DNA from: Micrasema longulum
Lineage: Eukaryota > Arthropoda > Insecta > Trichoptera > Brachycentridae
Assembly: GCA_022494885.1 (NCBI GenBank)
Contig: JAGVSM010001695.1
Location: forward strand, 62,001 to 126,000
Length of the DNA stretch: 64,000 bases
Direction of reading: 5' to 3'
Made by a program: the position numbers and the translations under genes. Below the pieces are notes generated by a model. That model did not search any database. It was not told the origin of the DNA and saw only the letters and a program-made list of their open reading frames with translations. Of this stretch, positions 31,238 to 40,800 are shown in pieces. The stretch's first letter is position 1, and every line of letters begins with the position of its first letter.

Positions 31238-31270
31238 AAATCATCATCATTTTTCCCTTTCCGCACCTAA
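31238..31270 (-). mobile_element. Stub of SINE family S4
   Basis: Only the terminal 30 bp (AAATCATCATCATTTTTCCC, TTTCCGCACCTAA) remain, joined directly to a LINE 3' end. Confidence 0.6.
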
Positions 31271-31405
31271 CTCGTCACAGATTTTCTAGCGTGTCGGACT
31301 AAGTTAACAGGCATGGGTCATTCCTGGTTTATCACTTATAAGTTGTGTCTTTTTTGGGTAGAAAATCTAAATGTGCAAATATAAATAAAGAAATTAAAAA
31401 AAAAC
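31267..31405 (+). mobile_element. LINE 3' end (family C), copy 2
   Basis: CAGATTTTCTAGCGTGTCGG, CAGGCATGGGTCATTCCTGG and GTTGTGTCTTTT match the minus-strand copy at 14430-14600. A-rich tail. Confidence 0.7.
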
Positions 31406-31521
31406 AAAAATTCTCCTATTATTCCTTCACATCATTTGAAATATTGGTAAAAAGTTATTTCTTCGTCTCTGTTACGATATTGGTTTAATATTAAATGGAA
31501 AGATTTTTTTTTACATTTATA

Positions 31522-31737
31522 ATTTTTTTTTAAGGAATAACCGACTAAAACTTTTCTTTAGAGGCTTGTCAGCAGATGGGAAAAATGGGATATGAAAGGA
31601 ATTGGTGAAAAACATACCACAACACCCAGACCAATTTAGAAAAAATCTTTCTTGGATATTTTTCTTGCAGCGGGCGGGAATTGAACCCGAGACGCTAGTT
31701 TCACAGTTAGCTGTCGAACCAACTTCGCCTCAGCGCC
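31522..31737 (-). mobile_element. tRNA-derived SINE, family S3, copy 1
   Basis: Minus orientation of the element at 41671-41883: GCGCTGAGGCGAAGTTGGTT and GGTTCAATTCCCGCC (B box) at the right, and TTAGTCGGTTATTCC next to the tail at the left. Confidence 0.85.
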
Positions 31738-31860
31738 TAATAAATAATAATGTTTGCAGATTAGTAGAATAGAAAGAATTCCGCATTAAAATTTGGTGAA
31801 GTATGCAAAATAAAATACTTTTATTGGATCTTAAATCTTTTTTTTTATGTACTAGAGTTC

Positions 31861-31915
31861 ACAATATGACGCGTTTCGTCTTGTAAGGACATTACCAAAC
31901 TAACTCAAATATGTA
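31861..31915 (-). ncRNA. Hammerhead-like motif (family H2), diverged
   Basis: The minus strand shows a degraded core (TTTGGTAA where the family has CTGATGA), then stem II GTC, loop, GAC, an intact GAAACGCGTC (GAAA, mini stem III ACGCGT, cleavage C), and ATATTG. The core changes make activity unlikely. Confidence 0.45.
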
Positions 31916-31959
31916 TAAAGTTTTCTTTATATACTAACAATAATGGCTTTTCAATGATA

Positions 31960-32580
31960 TAGTTGCATACCGCAGAGTGTGTGCAGACCAACTACTGCTT
32001 TACAAAATTATGACATGAATGGTTGACTGTTCAGAGCTGCTTGGTTTAATAACAATACATGTGCCAGCCAGGATTTGTAGACGGTACCACCTGTTTCATG
32101 TACCAATAAGTAAAACATCGTATGTTAAAAATGCTTTTTTTCGTAGGACTTTTTCAATGTACAATACAAAATTTAAAAATATAGATTACACAAACATCAC
32201 TGTCAGATTTAAAATTTACACTAAAAATGTATTATGTAACTTAGTAGACATTATAATAATAAATATGTACATCTCCCCTCCCCTCCTTATCCTCTCTTCA
32301 AGCATTCTTGTCCTTATCCCGCCCAATTTACAGTAACTTAATGTTCTTAAAATAAATATTTAAAAAATCTTTGATTATTGAGTACATGAAAATAACATTT
32401 TTATATGTATAAATTGAATGTATTTATTCGATATGTAATATATTTTCTTTACTAACTTTGTATACTATGTGGAAATCTGTTATTAGTTCTGAGTTTATAC
32501 ACTATATCTGTTTGTTTACTAAAAATATGTATGTAGAACTGTTGATTTCCCAAATAAAATTTAATAAATAAAAATAAAAA
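31960..32580 (+). pseudogene. Jockey-like LINE family A, C-terminus and 3' UTR
   Basis: Plus strand: MVDCSELLGLITIHVPARIC, SKTSYVKNAFFRRTFSMYNT, FKNIDYTNIT, nearly identical to the minus-strand copy at 6856-7872. It is 5'-truncated at a short LQYRRVCADQLLLYKI piece. The 3' end is an AAATAAAAATAAAAA tail. It lies within the family H2 element. Confidence 0.85.
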
Positions 32581-32790
32581 TAACAATGCCAATAGTTTAT
32601 TTAGCAAGTATTGACGATCTTTATAGACCAAGATTATTTAAAAAAAATCAATTAGGAATGAAACGCGCGATATTATACACTCTTGTAAATTTAAAAAATA
32701 AAAATATAATAAAATAGAATAAAAATAGAATCCAGTAAAAGTATTTTATTTTGGATACCTAACCAAATTTTACATAATATTGTATTCCTA

Positions 32791-33496
32791 TGAGTTAAAA
32801 TAACATGCAGGTGAACTACAATAATTATACACAAGTTTACCAGAGACATACGGCATAGTTAGTACCTTTTTCAAAGAACAACGTGAGTCGTAAACTTACA
32901 CTAGCGTCGGTTTTCCAAAGTTCTGCGGCTAGACGCGGCGCGGCGCCGCGACGCCGTGTAAACAAAATACGAGCGTCTGCGCGTGCGCGAATTGCCCTAC
33001 GCGCACGCGTCGAAAACGTCACATCGTACCCATCTTTCACCCAGCCAGCGTGCTAATTTCATAACAAATGCTAATAATAAACAAATATATATTTAGACCC
33101 CGCCGGACGATAAATAAAGCCACTTGTAAAACTTAACTCTAGCGATATGACGCCGACACGCTAAAAAACGCGCCGTGAAACTAGTTTTATTGACTTTTCT
33201 ACGCCCCCTTTAACAAAATACAACAAAAACATAGTTATTTATATAAAAAAAACAGTCATATATTTCAGTTTGACTTTAAATTTACATGAACGTACATATT
33301 AACTTTAGTTTTCTTCAGTTTTATTCCGTGTGTTAATTCCATTTGAGGTTATGTTCATATATTCCACCTGTCAACGTCATGTGCTTAAAGAAAGTGGTAA
33401 TAATTATTAATAAATAAACAATTTGATTCATTTTATAGTATTACATTTCACCAAAAGTGTTTTCGGAAGAAAAATAAAAGAAACATTGGTAAGTGA
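32791..33496 (-). promoter_or_regulatory. CpG-rich island, possible untranslated first exon on the minus strand
   Basis: 32895-33050 is the most CpG-dense stretch of the window (CGCGGCGCGGCGCCGCGACG, GCGCGTGCGCGAATTGCC). On the minus strand it ends in GACGCTAGTGTAAGTTTACG, which contains a good splice donor (GTAAGT). A GC-rich promoter and first exon would look like this. No TATA box or open frame is convincing, and the open frame at 32837-33040 lacks a domain. The flanks up to 33496 carry more CpGs (GCCGACACGCTAAAAAACGC) and nothing else recognised. Confidence 0.3.
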
Positions 33497-33622
33497 ATAA
33501 TTATATTTATACTTCATAATATATATTAATGTACCACGAATGTATTTGTGGTACATTAATATATATTATGCAGTATAAAAATTATATTTATACTGTATAA
33601 TATATATTAATGTACTACGAAT
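33497..33622. repeat. Inverted repeat plus direct third copy
   Basis: The block TAATATATATTAATGTACCA is followed by its reverse complement (33548-33586) and then by a direct copy (33590-33622, TAATATATATTAATGTACTA). Arms are near-identical, about 37 bp. Confidence 0.8.
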
Positions 33623-33839
33623 GTTTTTTAATTTATTTGTTACATAAACGCTAATATTTAAATAAATTTACAATCAGTTTGTTACTATGTTATGGTGAGA
33701 ATAAGTCAAACAGACTTGTGGTGTCGTATAGCAAAATATTAATTTGTACGGATCTATAGGTTCCTTTATAGGCGATGCCTGTTTAAGAAACCGATTTGTT
33801 TTGGCAAATAATACATTCATATTTGTGTCAAAGTGAAAA

Positions 33840-34140
33840 TTTTAATAAATGTAAATGATAAACAATTTTGCTTTTAACCTTATTTTTTTTTCCTCCTACC
33901 GGTTTCAAAGCTAAACAAATTTCTTTCTTAAGATTTGCTTAAGTAATGAATTCTTTACTATTTTATTTTGTCAGTATGCTGCCCGAAACGAATAAATCAA
34001 GTATTTTTCTTGACTGATGGTAATGTAAGATGGATACGTTTGAAACTAGACAGATGTGGACTAAAAGAAATATTATATTTTATATTTGAAGCACTAACTT
34101 TGTGGCTATTCATTTTGATAAAATAAATAAAACAACTTTG
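33840..34140 (-). mobile_element. Diverged arm of hammerhead palindrome family H3
   Basis: 33850-33960 matches the left arm at 61000-61110 (TTTTAACC, CTACCGGTTTCAAAGC, TTAAGTAATGAATT). 34078-34140 (ATTTGAAGCACTAACTTTGT, AAATAAATAAAACAAC) matches the outer flank of the 61-kb element. It is a decayed relative joined to the next, younger palindrome. Confidence 0.5.
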
Positions 34141-34295
34141 TTTTTAACCACAATTTTTTTTTCCACCTACCGGTTTCAAAGCAAACAAGCTTCTTCGTCA
34201 AGGTTTACGTAACTAATTACGTAAACCTTGACGAAGAAGCTTGTTTGCTTTGGAACCGGTCGGTAGGAAAAAAATAAAATTAGTGGTTAATAAGG
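34141..34295. mobile_element. Hammerhead palindrome (family H3), short form
   Basis: A nearly perfect inverted repeat with only CTAA at its centre (34213-34216): left TTTAACCAC to GGTTTACGTAA, right TTACGTAAACC to GTGGTTAA. Both arms carry TTGACGA, AGAAGC, loop, GCTTT and GAAACCGG or GGAACCGG, facing outward. No open frame. Confidence 0.75.
34168..34210 (-). ncRNA. Hammerhead-like motif (family H3)
   Basis: Minus strand: ACC (stem I), TTGACGA (the first core C is T), extra A, GAAGC/GCTTT stem II with loop TTGTTT, GAAA, ACCGGT mini stem III, A, GGT. The partner on the plus strand at 34224-34266 has GGAA for GAAA. The U in place of the invariant C should weaken or abolish cleavage. Confidence 0.5.
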
Positions 34296-34339
34296 CGAAA
34301 CAATTGTCACGAAGTTTTTATTTTTATATGTTTATATTT

Positions 34340-34412
34340 GTAAAAATAAAATAAAGTGTTCAGTAGACTCAAATCAGTGTATGATTTCTAATTATAAGTT
34401 TAAATAAATTTG
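34340..34412 (+). repeat. Short interspersed repeat
   Basis: AAAATAAAGTGTTCAGTAGA and CTCAAATCAGTGTATGATTT recur at 37929-37975, with part again at 38043-38065. Family unknown. Confidence 0.6.
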
Positions 34413-34449
34413 AGTATCCCATTTAAGACGACCATTTATTTTGATATAG

Positions 34450-34870
34450 AGCCAATGTAAAATATTTCTAGTCTACAAAAACGTAGAATTAATATTGATT
34501 CCATTCATAAGTTAGGCATGCGAAATGGTATAATCGATGTTCCATCATTACTGGGACAAGTAAAATTCCATATTCCGACTCGTACGTTGAGAAACAATAC
34601 AGTACTGTTCATCAATCAGCATAGAACAAACTATGGCCTTAATTCTTAAATAACCCGTCTTTGTCGTATTGTTGACTCAAGACAAGATCTGGACTTTTTG
34701 GTTTAAGTTTACAACGATTTAAACGAGCACCAAATAAATAGTCCAGATCTTGTCTTGATATCCCTTATGTTTGTCAGTGCTTCTTTTCTTATTTTTTTAA
34801 TGTTTTAAACTATTCTTTTATTTTAATATTTAAACCCTATAAACATGGACAATGTCCGTTAATAAATAAA
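34450..34870 (+). pseudogene. Jockey-like LINE C-terminus (family E)
   Basis: Plus strand: RRINIDSIHKLGMRNGIIDV, then PSLLGQVKFHIPTRTLRNN, then LFINQHRTNYGLNS and a stop. The NG-ID-P-LL--I-F--P-R-LR pattern is the C-terminal segment of Jockey/CR1-type LINEs. The 3' UTR runs to TCCGTTAATAAATAAATAAA. Confidence 0.7.
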
Positions 34871-35179
34871 TAAATAAGACCACCAGACTTATATTTAATT
34901 TCTACACAAAATCTTTTCAAAAAAACTATACTCGGTCTTCTCCATTAGTGCGATTTCATCTAATGGCCAGCAAATTAAACAATTTTTTTTGTATATTAAA
35001 TGCTTCGCCTTCTTTAGTTAAATAAAAAATTATGTCAAGTACAACATAAAAAGTTACCAGCAAAAACAATGTTAAATTAGATAATCCTTAACTAATAAAT
35101 TATTATTATACTGGTCAATGTACTTTTCTTTATTTGTTTATATAAATATGTGTGTGTATATTTTTATTTCTTTATTCAC
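34871..35179. other. Unassigned AT-rich sequence
   Basis: No repeat partner or coding signal recognised. Confidence 0.4.
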
Positions 35180-35885
35180 ATATTACAACGGAGATGAAAA
35201 ACATTTTAGAGAAAGTAATATAGAAGTCTAGGCATCTACAGGGCTTATGACCTGTCATTGGCTGGTTTAAGTGGCCACTTTACACACTGTATAACAAATA
35301 CCATTCTGCTCATACTTGAACATGTATATTCCTTAAAAAATTTTCATCTGTTAATGTTTGTGAAGTTAAAGAGCCGAAACCTTTATTTATGCGGGTGAGA
35401 TTCATCTCATTGTATTATTTCACCTACATACTGGGCAACGCCTGAATTTTTTATATGTTTTTTATTTCTATACATTTTCATGGACCAGGTGGATTTATTA
35501 AGTATATTTTTGTAGACAAAAACTGGATTTGACTCCCAGGGGAGCTGTTAATATTAACATATTACAAAAGAGATAAGGAACATTTTAGAGAAGAAATGAA
35601 TCTCATCCGCATAAATAAAGGTTTCAGCTCTTTAACTTCACAAAAATCAACAGATGAAAGAATTGAAGGAATATAGATGTTCAAATATGGGCAAAATGGT
35701 TAATGTTACACAGTGTGTAAAGTGGCCACTTAAACCATTTAATGACATGTAAACCATCATAAACCATGAAGATGCCTCGAATTCTATATTACCTTCTCTA
35801 AAATGTTCTTCATCTTCATCCAGCGAATTGAATCCAGGTCTTTCTTGTCTACAAAAATTTGGACAAACTCAAAATATTGTTTCTT
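35180..35885. mobile_element. FB1 foldback element, largest copy
   Basis: A full minus-orientation unit (35181-35545: ATTACAACGGAGATGAAAAA, GGCTGGTTTAAGTGGCCACT, ATTTATGCGGGTGAGATTCA, ATGGACCAGGTGGATTTATT) is followed by a plus-orientation half (35580-35885: CATAAATAAAGGTTTCAGCT, TGTACACAGTGTGTAAAG-like block, GTCTACAAAAATTTGGACAA). The two are mirror images around 35550. Confidence 0.8.
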
Positions 35886-36070
35886 TATTCAGTTATTATT
35901 TTCAAACTAAAATTGCACATTTTTATATTACTCTTGTATATTTTCAAACATATCTTTATTTACTTTATGTGTAGAAGGCATAACCGCTGTTTGTACATTT
36001 TAATATGTATTTTATTGCAATTCTGTATTGTAAAAGCCCTCTGGGCGTTTGATCTAAAAAAAAGTTATAT
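35886..36070 (+). mobile_element. LINE 3' end with GCCCTCTGGGCGTT terminus
   Basis: T-rich 3' UTR ending GTAAAAGCCCTCTGGGCGTT and an A-run at 36056-36063. Same terminal block as at 22419-22455. Confidence 0.5.
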
Positions 36071-36895
36071 TTTACGGTTTTTGATGCAGCTAGCCCTGAT
36101 TTTTTTAAATGTAAAATGATTTAATGCGTATTATTTTGTATTTTTGGATAAACAAATTTTCAAAGTTTACACAATATAAATACATATGTAAAATTATAAT
36201 CAGTACGCAGCATTTTAAAATATCACATTTGCTACCAAATGTCATGGACTGTCATTTGACAAACTTGCTAACTTGAAATTAAGCAAAGTCTACCTGTCAC
36301 ATGGACTAAAGCGTGGGATATTCTTTTTGTTTACTGCCAAACATTTGGGAAGTGAAATATTGGCGTGGCCTCAACTCTCTGACGGCAAAATGCTTTTTGA
36401 GAAAGAGGGGAATGAACTCGTGCGGTTTAGTGGATATTCGGTACGGGCCAAACCAGGTTGCATACAACCCGTTCATGACGAATCATTTATTAGAGCCGAT
36501 GCAATCCATGAATTTTTTTTCGATTGATCTGTAGTTTGTAGCTACAAGACGTGCTGGTGTATCAGGGGCGAATCGTCAAAATAAGCTGTTATTCACAGCT
36601 TACCGTTATATTTGACTTTCGATAATAATGTTTTATAGTAAATATGTTTGTAGGAAAATAAATTAAATAATTGTCATTTATTAAAAATCACTACCGCCGT
36701 TTATATCTTCCTGCAAAAAAAATACCTATAAAGTGCACCCAGCGCCCAGCTGGTTCTCAGTGAACGATGAAACTAGCCGATTACTTCAGCTCATTCCTCC
36801 ATACAAAAAAGTCATGTATTTTACATCGTTAACCCGAGTCAGCTTTTGTAGTAACCAAAAAAGCTTGCAGATAACAAATATTATTTGAAGATTCT
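36071..36895. other. Unassigned sequence with an unexplained open frame
   Basis: 36273-36534 is less AT-rich and open in two plus-strand frames (for example WRGLNSLTAKCFLRKRGMNS, GPNQVAYNPFMTNHLLEPMQ). I recognise no family. It may be an eroded transposon piece or chance. Confidence 0.25.
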
Positions 36896-36899
36896 TTAT

Positions 36900-37525
36900 T
36901 TGGAAACAAGTATTTCGTACGTTAATTCCGAAGGACTATTTTTCTTTAATAGGATACCGTTGGCATATTATGTATCACATAGGACATGTGGCGTTCGCAG
37001 TGGCCGTTTTTGGCCTTATTCATTTTAATAATAAAGTAGGCTCTTTTAAACTACTCTCCAAAATTAATCTTATTGTCCTCTTTCGCGTGACAAGAAATAA
37101 GTATTTATTCCATCTGCCAGTCTGTAGCACTAACTATGCACAACACTCTTTCCTCTATCGTTCTTGCTCTAACTATAATGTTTTATTTCATCTATTGATA
37201 AATTTTACATACCCCTTAATTTATTTAAAAATAAACTAAGACTTATTATTTCTGGCTGCGATACAATCCCACTTACTATTTAATGATGCACACTCCTGAA
37301 CACTTAATCCCACACTAATACACATAAACACACATCTACACTTACTCTCATGCAAATACACATAAACACATCATTTTGTTAACATGTAACACAATTTAAT
37401 AATACATGTGTATGATTTTTATTTAGAAACTTTGCTGGTCTGTCTTTAAGCTGTATTTAAAAAAAATGTTTTTAAATCATTTTCGACTGTTTGTTTCTTT
37501 AAAATAAATATAAATAAAATGAAAA
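36900..37525 (+). pseudogene. Jockey-like LINE C-terminus (family F)
   Basis: The plus-strand frame at 36970-37239 ends KLLSKINLIVLFRVTRNKYL, FHLPVCSTNYAQHSFLYRSC, SNYNVLFHLL. The LL-KI-L-V--R-TR, F--P-C-TNYA-HSFL-R-C--YN order is the Jockey/CR1 C-terminus. Its 3' UTR has ACACATAAACACACATCTAC and ends AAATAAATATAAATAAAATG at about 37520. Confidence 0.7.
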
Positions 37526-37572
37526 ATTAAAAAGGGATCGGCAAGTGCTCAGTGTAGGCAGTTACCGCTGAA

Positions 37573-37720
37573 TCGGGTTGTGGTCCTGTGGCTAGTGTCT
37601 CGGACTCACGGACCGAAGGTCCGTGGTTCGAATCTTACTCTACCCCAACTTGAGTCCCATTTTCCAAATGTGAGTTATTTACAACTCGTTGAAGATGGGC
37701 GTAAAAAAAATTAAATGTCA
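37573..37720 (+). mobile_element. tRNA-derived SINE, family S2, copy 2
   Basis: Very similar to 11766-11958 (GTCCTGTGGCTAGTGTCTCG, GTGGTTCGAATCTTACTCTA, GTGAGTTATTTACAACTCGT). The poly(A) is reduced to AAAAAAAATTAAATG. Confidence 0.88.
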
Positions 37721-37740
37721 TTGTGGTATTTGTTAACAAA

Positions 37741-38547
37741 CTTTTGTACAAGTATTGTATTAAAATAATGTAGAATAAAGCTACGTATATCGCGTGGTTA
37801 ATAATATTTTTTGTTTGAGTTGATTTTCACAGAACCATAGAAAAAATAGTCATTTATAATTATGTTACTTATATATTATGTACTTATATGTAGATACAAA
37901 TAAATGATATTTTTTTTGTAGATTACCTATAAAATAAAGTGTTCAGTAGACTCAAATCAATGTTTGATTTCTAATATTATAATTTATAATAAGGAGTTCG
38001 ACAAAATAAACACCAAATCAATCAATAATTATAATTATTAACCTCAAATCAGTGTTTGATTTAAATAAAAAGATTAACACTAATGTGATTGTTGAAGTCC
38101 TCTGGTAAAGGGTTGAGTCGTGACTATGATCTTCGAAACTGGATTCTCCTCACGCGAATGCATTCACAAACAAAGAAATATATATTATATAAGAGAGAAT
38201 GATGCACAGGTGTGTGAGAGAAGAGTGTTTTCGGACGACATTCACATATGTGTACACGGTACATACACACATATGCATACACGGTGTGGCAAAACTTGGA
38301 CGAAATTATTCTTCTTACTTCTTGTCCGTTTGTTAGATGGATCATGTGGTGGTCATAACATATTTTTAAGCTTCCCTGTCTACGGTCAACTCCCGTATGT
38401 ACTCCCAACTCATAAGTCAGGTTCGCACCTCGTTGTTTAGATGTAAACTATGGACAATATATTACATGTAATTTATTATAATATTTGTTACAATACTCTA
38501 GATAATTATTTTGTACTTTTTTTATAATCCACATACAAAATATTGAA
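37741..38547. other. Unassigned sequence
   Basis: Holds the short repeat of 34340-34412 at 37929. The region 38120-38440 is open on both strands (106 and 94 codons), but neither protein has a recognisable domain. Nothing else seen. Confidence 0.35.
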
Positions 38548-39310
38548 TCAACAATGTTTGATGATGTTCAAATGCTTGCAGACTGGCTGGATTTCCTCCC
38601 TAGGGAGTTGTTCATATTTAAATTTATTTAAAGAGAGAGCGAAAACATTATTGAGAAGGGAATCCTAGCGAGGAAATCTAGCCAGTCTGCAAGCATTTGG
38701 ACATACTCAAACATTGTTGAATTACTACCTGGTAAAAAAAGAAGTATGAAAATCCGAAAATTGTTTTCAGGCAATTCCTAGTAGGTGATTTGGTTCAGCC
38801 GGATGAATCTCAACCACGTGATAAAGGTTTCAGCTCTTTTACTTCAAAAAAGTCAACAGATGGAAGAGTCGAGAAAATGTGGATGTTTAAACATGGGCAG
38901 AATGATGAATGTTACACAGTGTGTAAAGTGCCCACTAAAACTGTATAGCTTATGTTTGGTTTTTGTTGTTTTCATTGTGTGTTTTGTAATATAAATAATA
39001 AAGATGTACATAAATACCTTGTTTTTAAAATTGTCTGAATATTTGTTAATTATGTTTGTTTTTGAGGTGAGTCTTCTTTGTTTATTCTCAAATGTAATTA
39101 AAAAAAACTAAATTGTTAAGTGTCTTCGGCACGGGAAACCCCAGTGAGGTCACATTATTTTTATTATTAATTATAGTTTGTAAGCGAAAAATATAAATAA
39201 AATAAAAAATAAAAAAAACAGCCAATGACAGGTCATAAGCCCTGTTAATGCCTAGACTTCCATATTCCCTTCTCAAAAATGTTTTCCCTCTCTGTTGCAA
39301 CAAGTTTAAT
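38548..39310. mobile_element. FB1 element split by a LINE 3' end
   Basis: An inverted pair of outer ends (38549-38710: CAATGTTTGATGATGTTCAA, TGCAAGCATTTGGACATACT) leads into a plus-orientation unit (38711-38942: GAATTACTACCTGGTAAAAA, TGAATCTCAACCACGTGATA). It stops at GCCCACTAAAAC and resumes at 39219 with CAGCCAATGACAGGTCATAA up to 39310. In other copies these two parts are continuous (ACTTAAACCAGCCAATGAC), so the LINE at 38943-39218 inserted inside FB1. Confidence 0.8.
38943..39218 (+). mobile_element. LINE family G 3' end, inserted in FB1
   Basis: TGTATAGCTTATGTTTGGTT, GTGTCTTCGGCACGGGAAAC and CAGTGAGGTCACATTATTTT match 44107-44810. A-rich tail at 39190-39218. It preserves the uninterrupted form of a sequence that carries another insertion at 44.15 kb. 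Confidence 0.8.
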
Positions 39311-39974
39311 GAAAATAATTTAAGATTACATAAAACAGCACGTACAGTATACTCGTTCTAACAAATCAGGCTTCTTTATATTCATAAGTTTATTTTTATG
39401 TTAGAGAGGTTTCTGTTGAAATAAATTGAAATATTGAATCAGTTCAACATCGATTTTCAGGAAAGTTAGGCATATCTTTATTAGTAGCAAATATTTGAAA
39501 AATGCGATAGAAACTATTTTATTTTTTATTTCCTTAAAATAAACGGCACTTTTTGCCTTTTACATATTAGTTGCAAATACAATAATATACATACAGGTAA
39601 GTGTATAACATTATAAATAAACGATAGCATTTTAAATAACTTAAAACTTACAGTTATTTACAGATTAAGAAATCTATAAAAATAAGCAGTCATAAAAATA
39701 TTGATAAAAAAAAATGGTAATAGAAATATTTTGAACCCGTTACAACCAAGAAAAAAAATTATTATTAAATAAATTGAAACAATTTTGAACAACTCTTAGA
39801 GTGGATTTTTTTTTAATATTTTTTTTTAAACTACTGCTTAGGTAAATAGTACATATTTGAATAAATATATATTAATATGAATGAACATATATTTCTAAAA
39901 ATGTTGAATAAAAAAACAAGAGAAATAATATGTACCAATTAATAATATGAAAGAGAAAAAAAACATTATTAAAG
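39311..39974. other. A-rich sequence, probably old LINE 3' UTR
   Basis: 39530-39560 (AAAATAAACGGCACTTTTTG) is reminiscent of LINE 3' termini seen elsewhere, in minus orientation. Nothing else can be named. Confidence 0.3.
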
Positions 39975-40067
39975 AAATTTAAACTAAATTTGGAGAAATA
40001 AAACTTATACTTTGTTTTTTGATACACTCACTTTATTTTTACCAACTAATTTCGCATTTTTCGAAAT

Positions 40068-40388
40068 TATATAAAAAATACTAAAGATATAACAAATAAA
40101 TTAGATAAATCAGGGGTGTATAAATTAACTTGCCATGATTGCAGATCCTTGTATATAGGAAAAACATCGCGTTTATTTAATTTAAGAATCAAGGAGCATA
40201 TGAGATGTCTCAATAACAATAATTTTTCTGAATTTGCTGACCATATTAGAACAAATAATCATTCTTTTTAATTTGAAAATGGAATTGAAATATTGCATTT
40301 AAATAATAAAAATAAACTAATCAATTTTTTTGAAATTTTAGAAATAAAAAAAGCGGTAAAACAGAACTTAGACATAATTATCTACTAA
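40068..40388 (+). pseudogene. GIY-YIG endonuclease domain of a Penelope-like element
   Basis: The frame ends at TAA 40386-40388. It reads NKLDKSGVYKLTCHDC, RSLYIGKTSRLFNLRIKEHM, then FSEFADHIRTNNHSF, a stop at 40269-40271, then EILHLNNKNKLINFFEILEI. The G-VYKLTC-C--LYIGKT, R-KEH and FA-H blocks and the final E-LEI helix are those of the C-terminal endonuclease of Penelope-like proteins (GIY appears as GVY). This domain nicks target DNA in intact elements. Here it is isolated from its reverse transcriptase and carries one internal stop. Confidence 0.82.
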
Positions 40389-40710
40389 ACACAAGTATCT
40401 ACTTTATTAGAGAGGTAGAAACGTTATATATAAGATGTTCTGTATATTTACCTATTTTGTATTTCAAAAATGTATTTTGTAAAAAAAAAAAAAAAATTCA
40501 ATATAAAAAAAAATTAATTAATAATCAATTAAACTTAAGTCATAGTCCCATTTTTAATATTTTTCCTATAAAATTTGAACTCTACTCTGAACGCAATAAC
40601 CCCTTTCCCTTCCCTTCCCCGTCTTAAACACAATTACCCCCTCCCTCATCCTTATCAATACCCACTACTTTGTTCACTGTTTCTTTTATGTATGTTTAGT
40701 TATAAAAATA

Positions 40711-40751
40711 CCCTGAAGAAGGTAACAGTTGGTTACCGAAACTAGTGTATC
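40711..40751 (+). ncRNA. Hammerhead-like motif near Penelope terminus
   Basis: CTGAAGA (40713-40719), extra A, stem II GGTAAC/GTTACC with loop AGTTG, GAAA (40738-40741), mini stem III ACTAGT. The next base is G47, and a G at this position is not cleavable. Stem I could use ATAC/GTAT. It is probably inactive. Confidence 0.5.
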
Positions 40752-40800
40752 TAAAAACAAAGTGTAAGTTTTATTTCTCCAAATTTAATTTAAAATGATA

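Larger units (their letters stand above)
31780..32790. mobile_element. Inverted-repeat hammerhead element (family H2), interrupted by a LINE
   Basis: The left end AAATTTGGTGAAGTATGCAA to CTTTTATTGGATC (31792-31832) is the reverse complement of the right end near 32713-32770 (CAGTAAAAGTATTTTATTTT, GGATACCTAACCAAATTT). Inside are a hammerhead-like motif (minus, 31861-31915) and TATTGACGATCTTTATAGAC (32613), both shared with 42590-43400. A family A LINE 3' end occupies 31960-32580. Without it the element would be about 400 bp. Confidence 0.6.
39975..40795 (+). mobile_element. Penelope-like element with inverted termini, internally deleted
   Basis: The left terminus (AAATTTGGAGAAATAAAACT, TATACTTTGTTTTTTGATAC) is the reverse complement of the right terminus (40742-40790: GTGTATCTAAAAACAAAGTG, TAAGTTTTATTTCTCCAAAT). 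Between them lie a GIY-YIG endonuclease remnant and, next to the right end, a hammerhead-like hairpin. The reverse transcriptase is missing, so the copy cannot act alone. The GIY-YIG domain plus hammerhead motif identify the Penelope order. Confidence 0.75.

Noticed and set aside
38120..38440. 106-codon plus-strand frame, with a 94-codon frame on the other strand
   Set aside because: Both strands are open in the same place, there is no domain or repeat partner, and no promoter or splice context. It may be chance.
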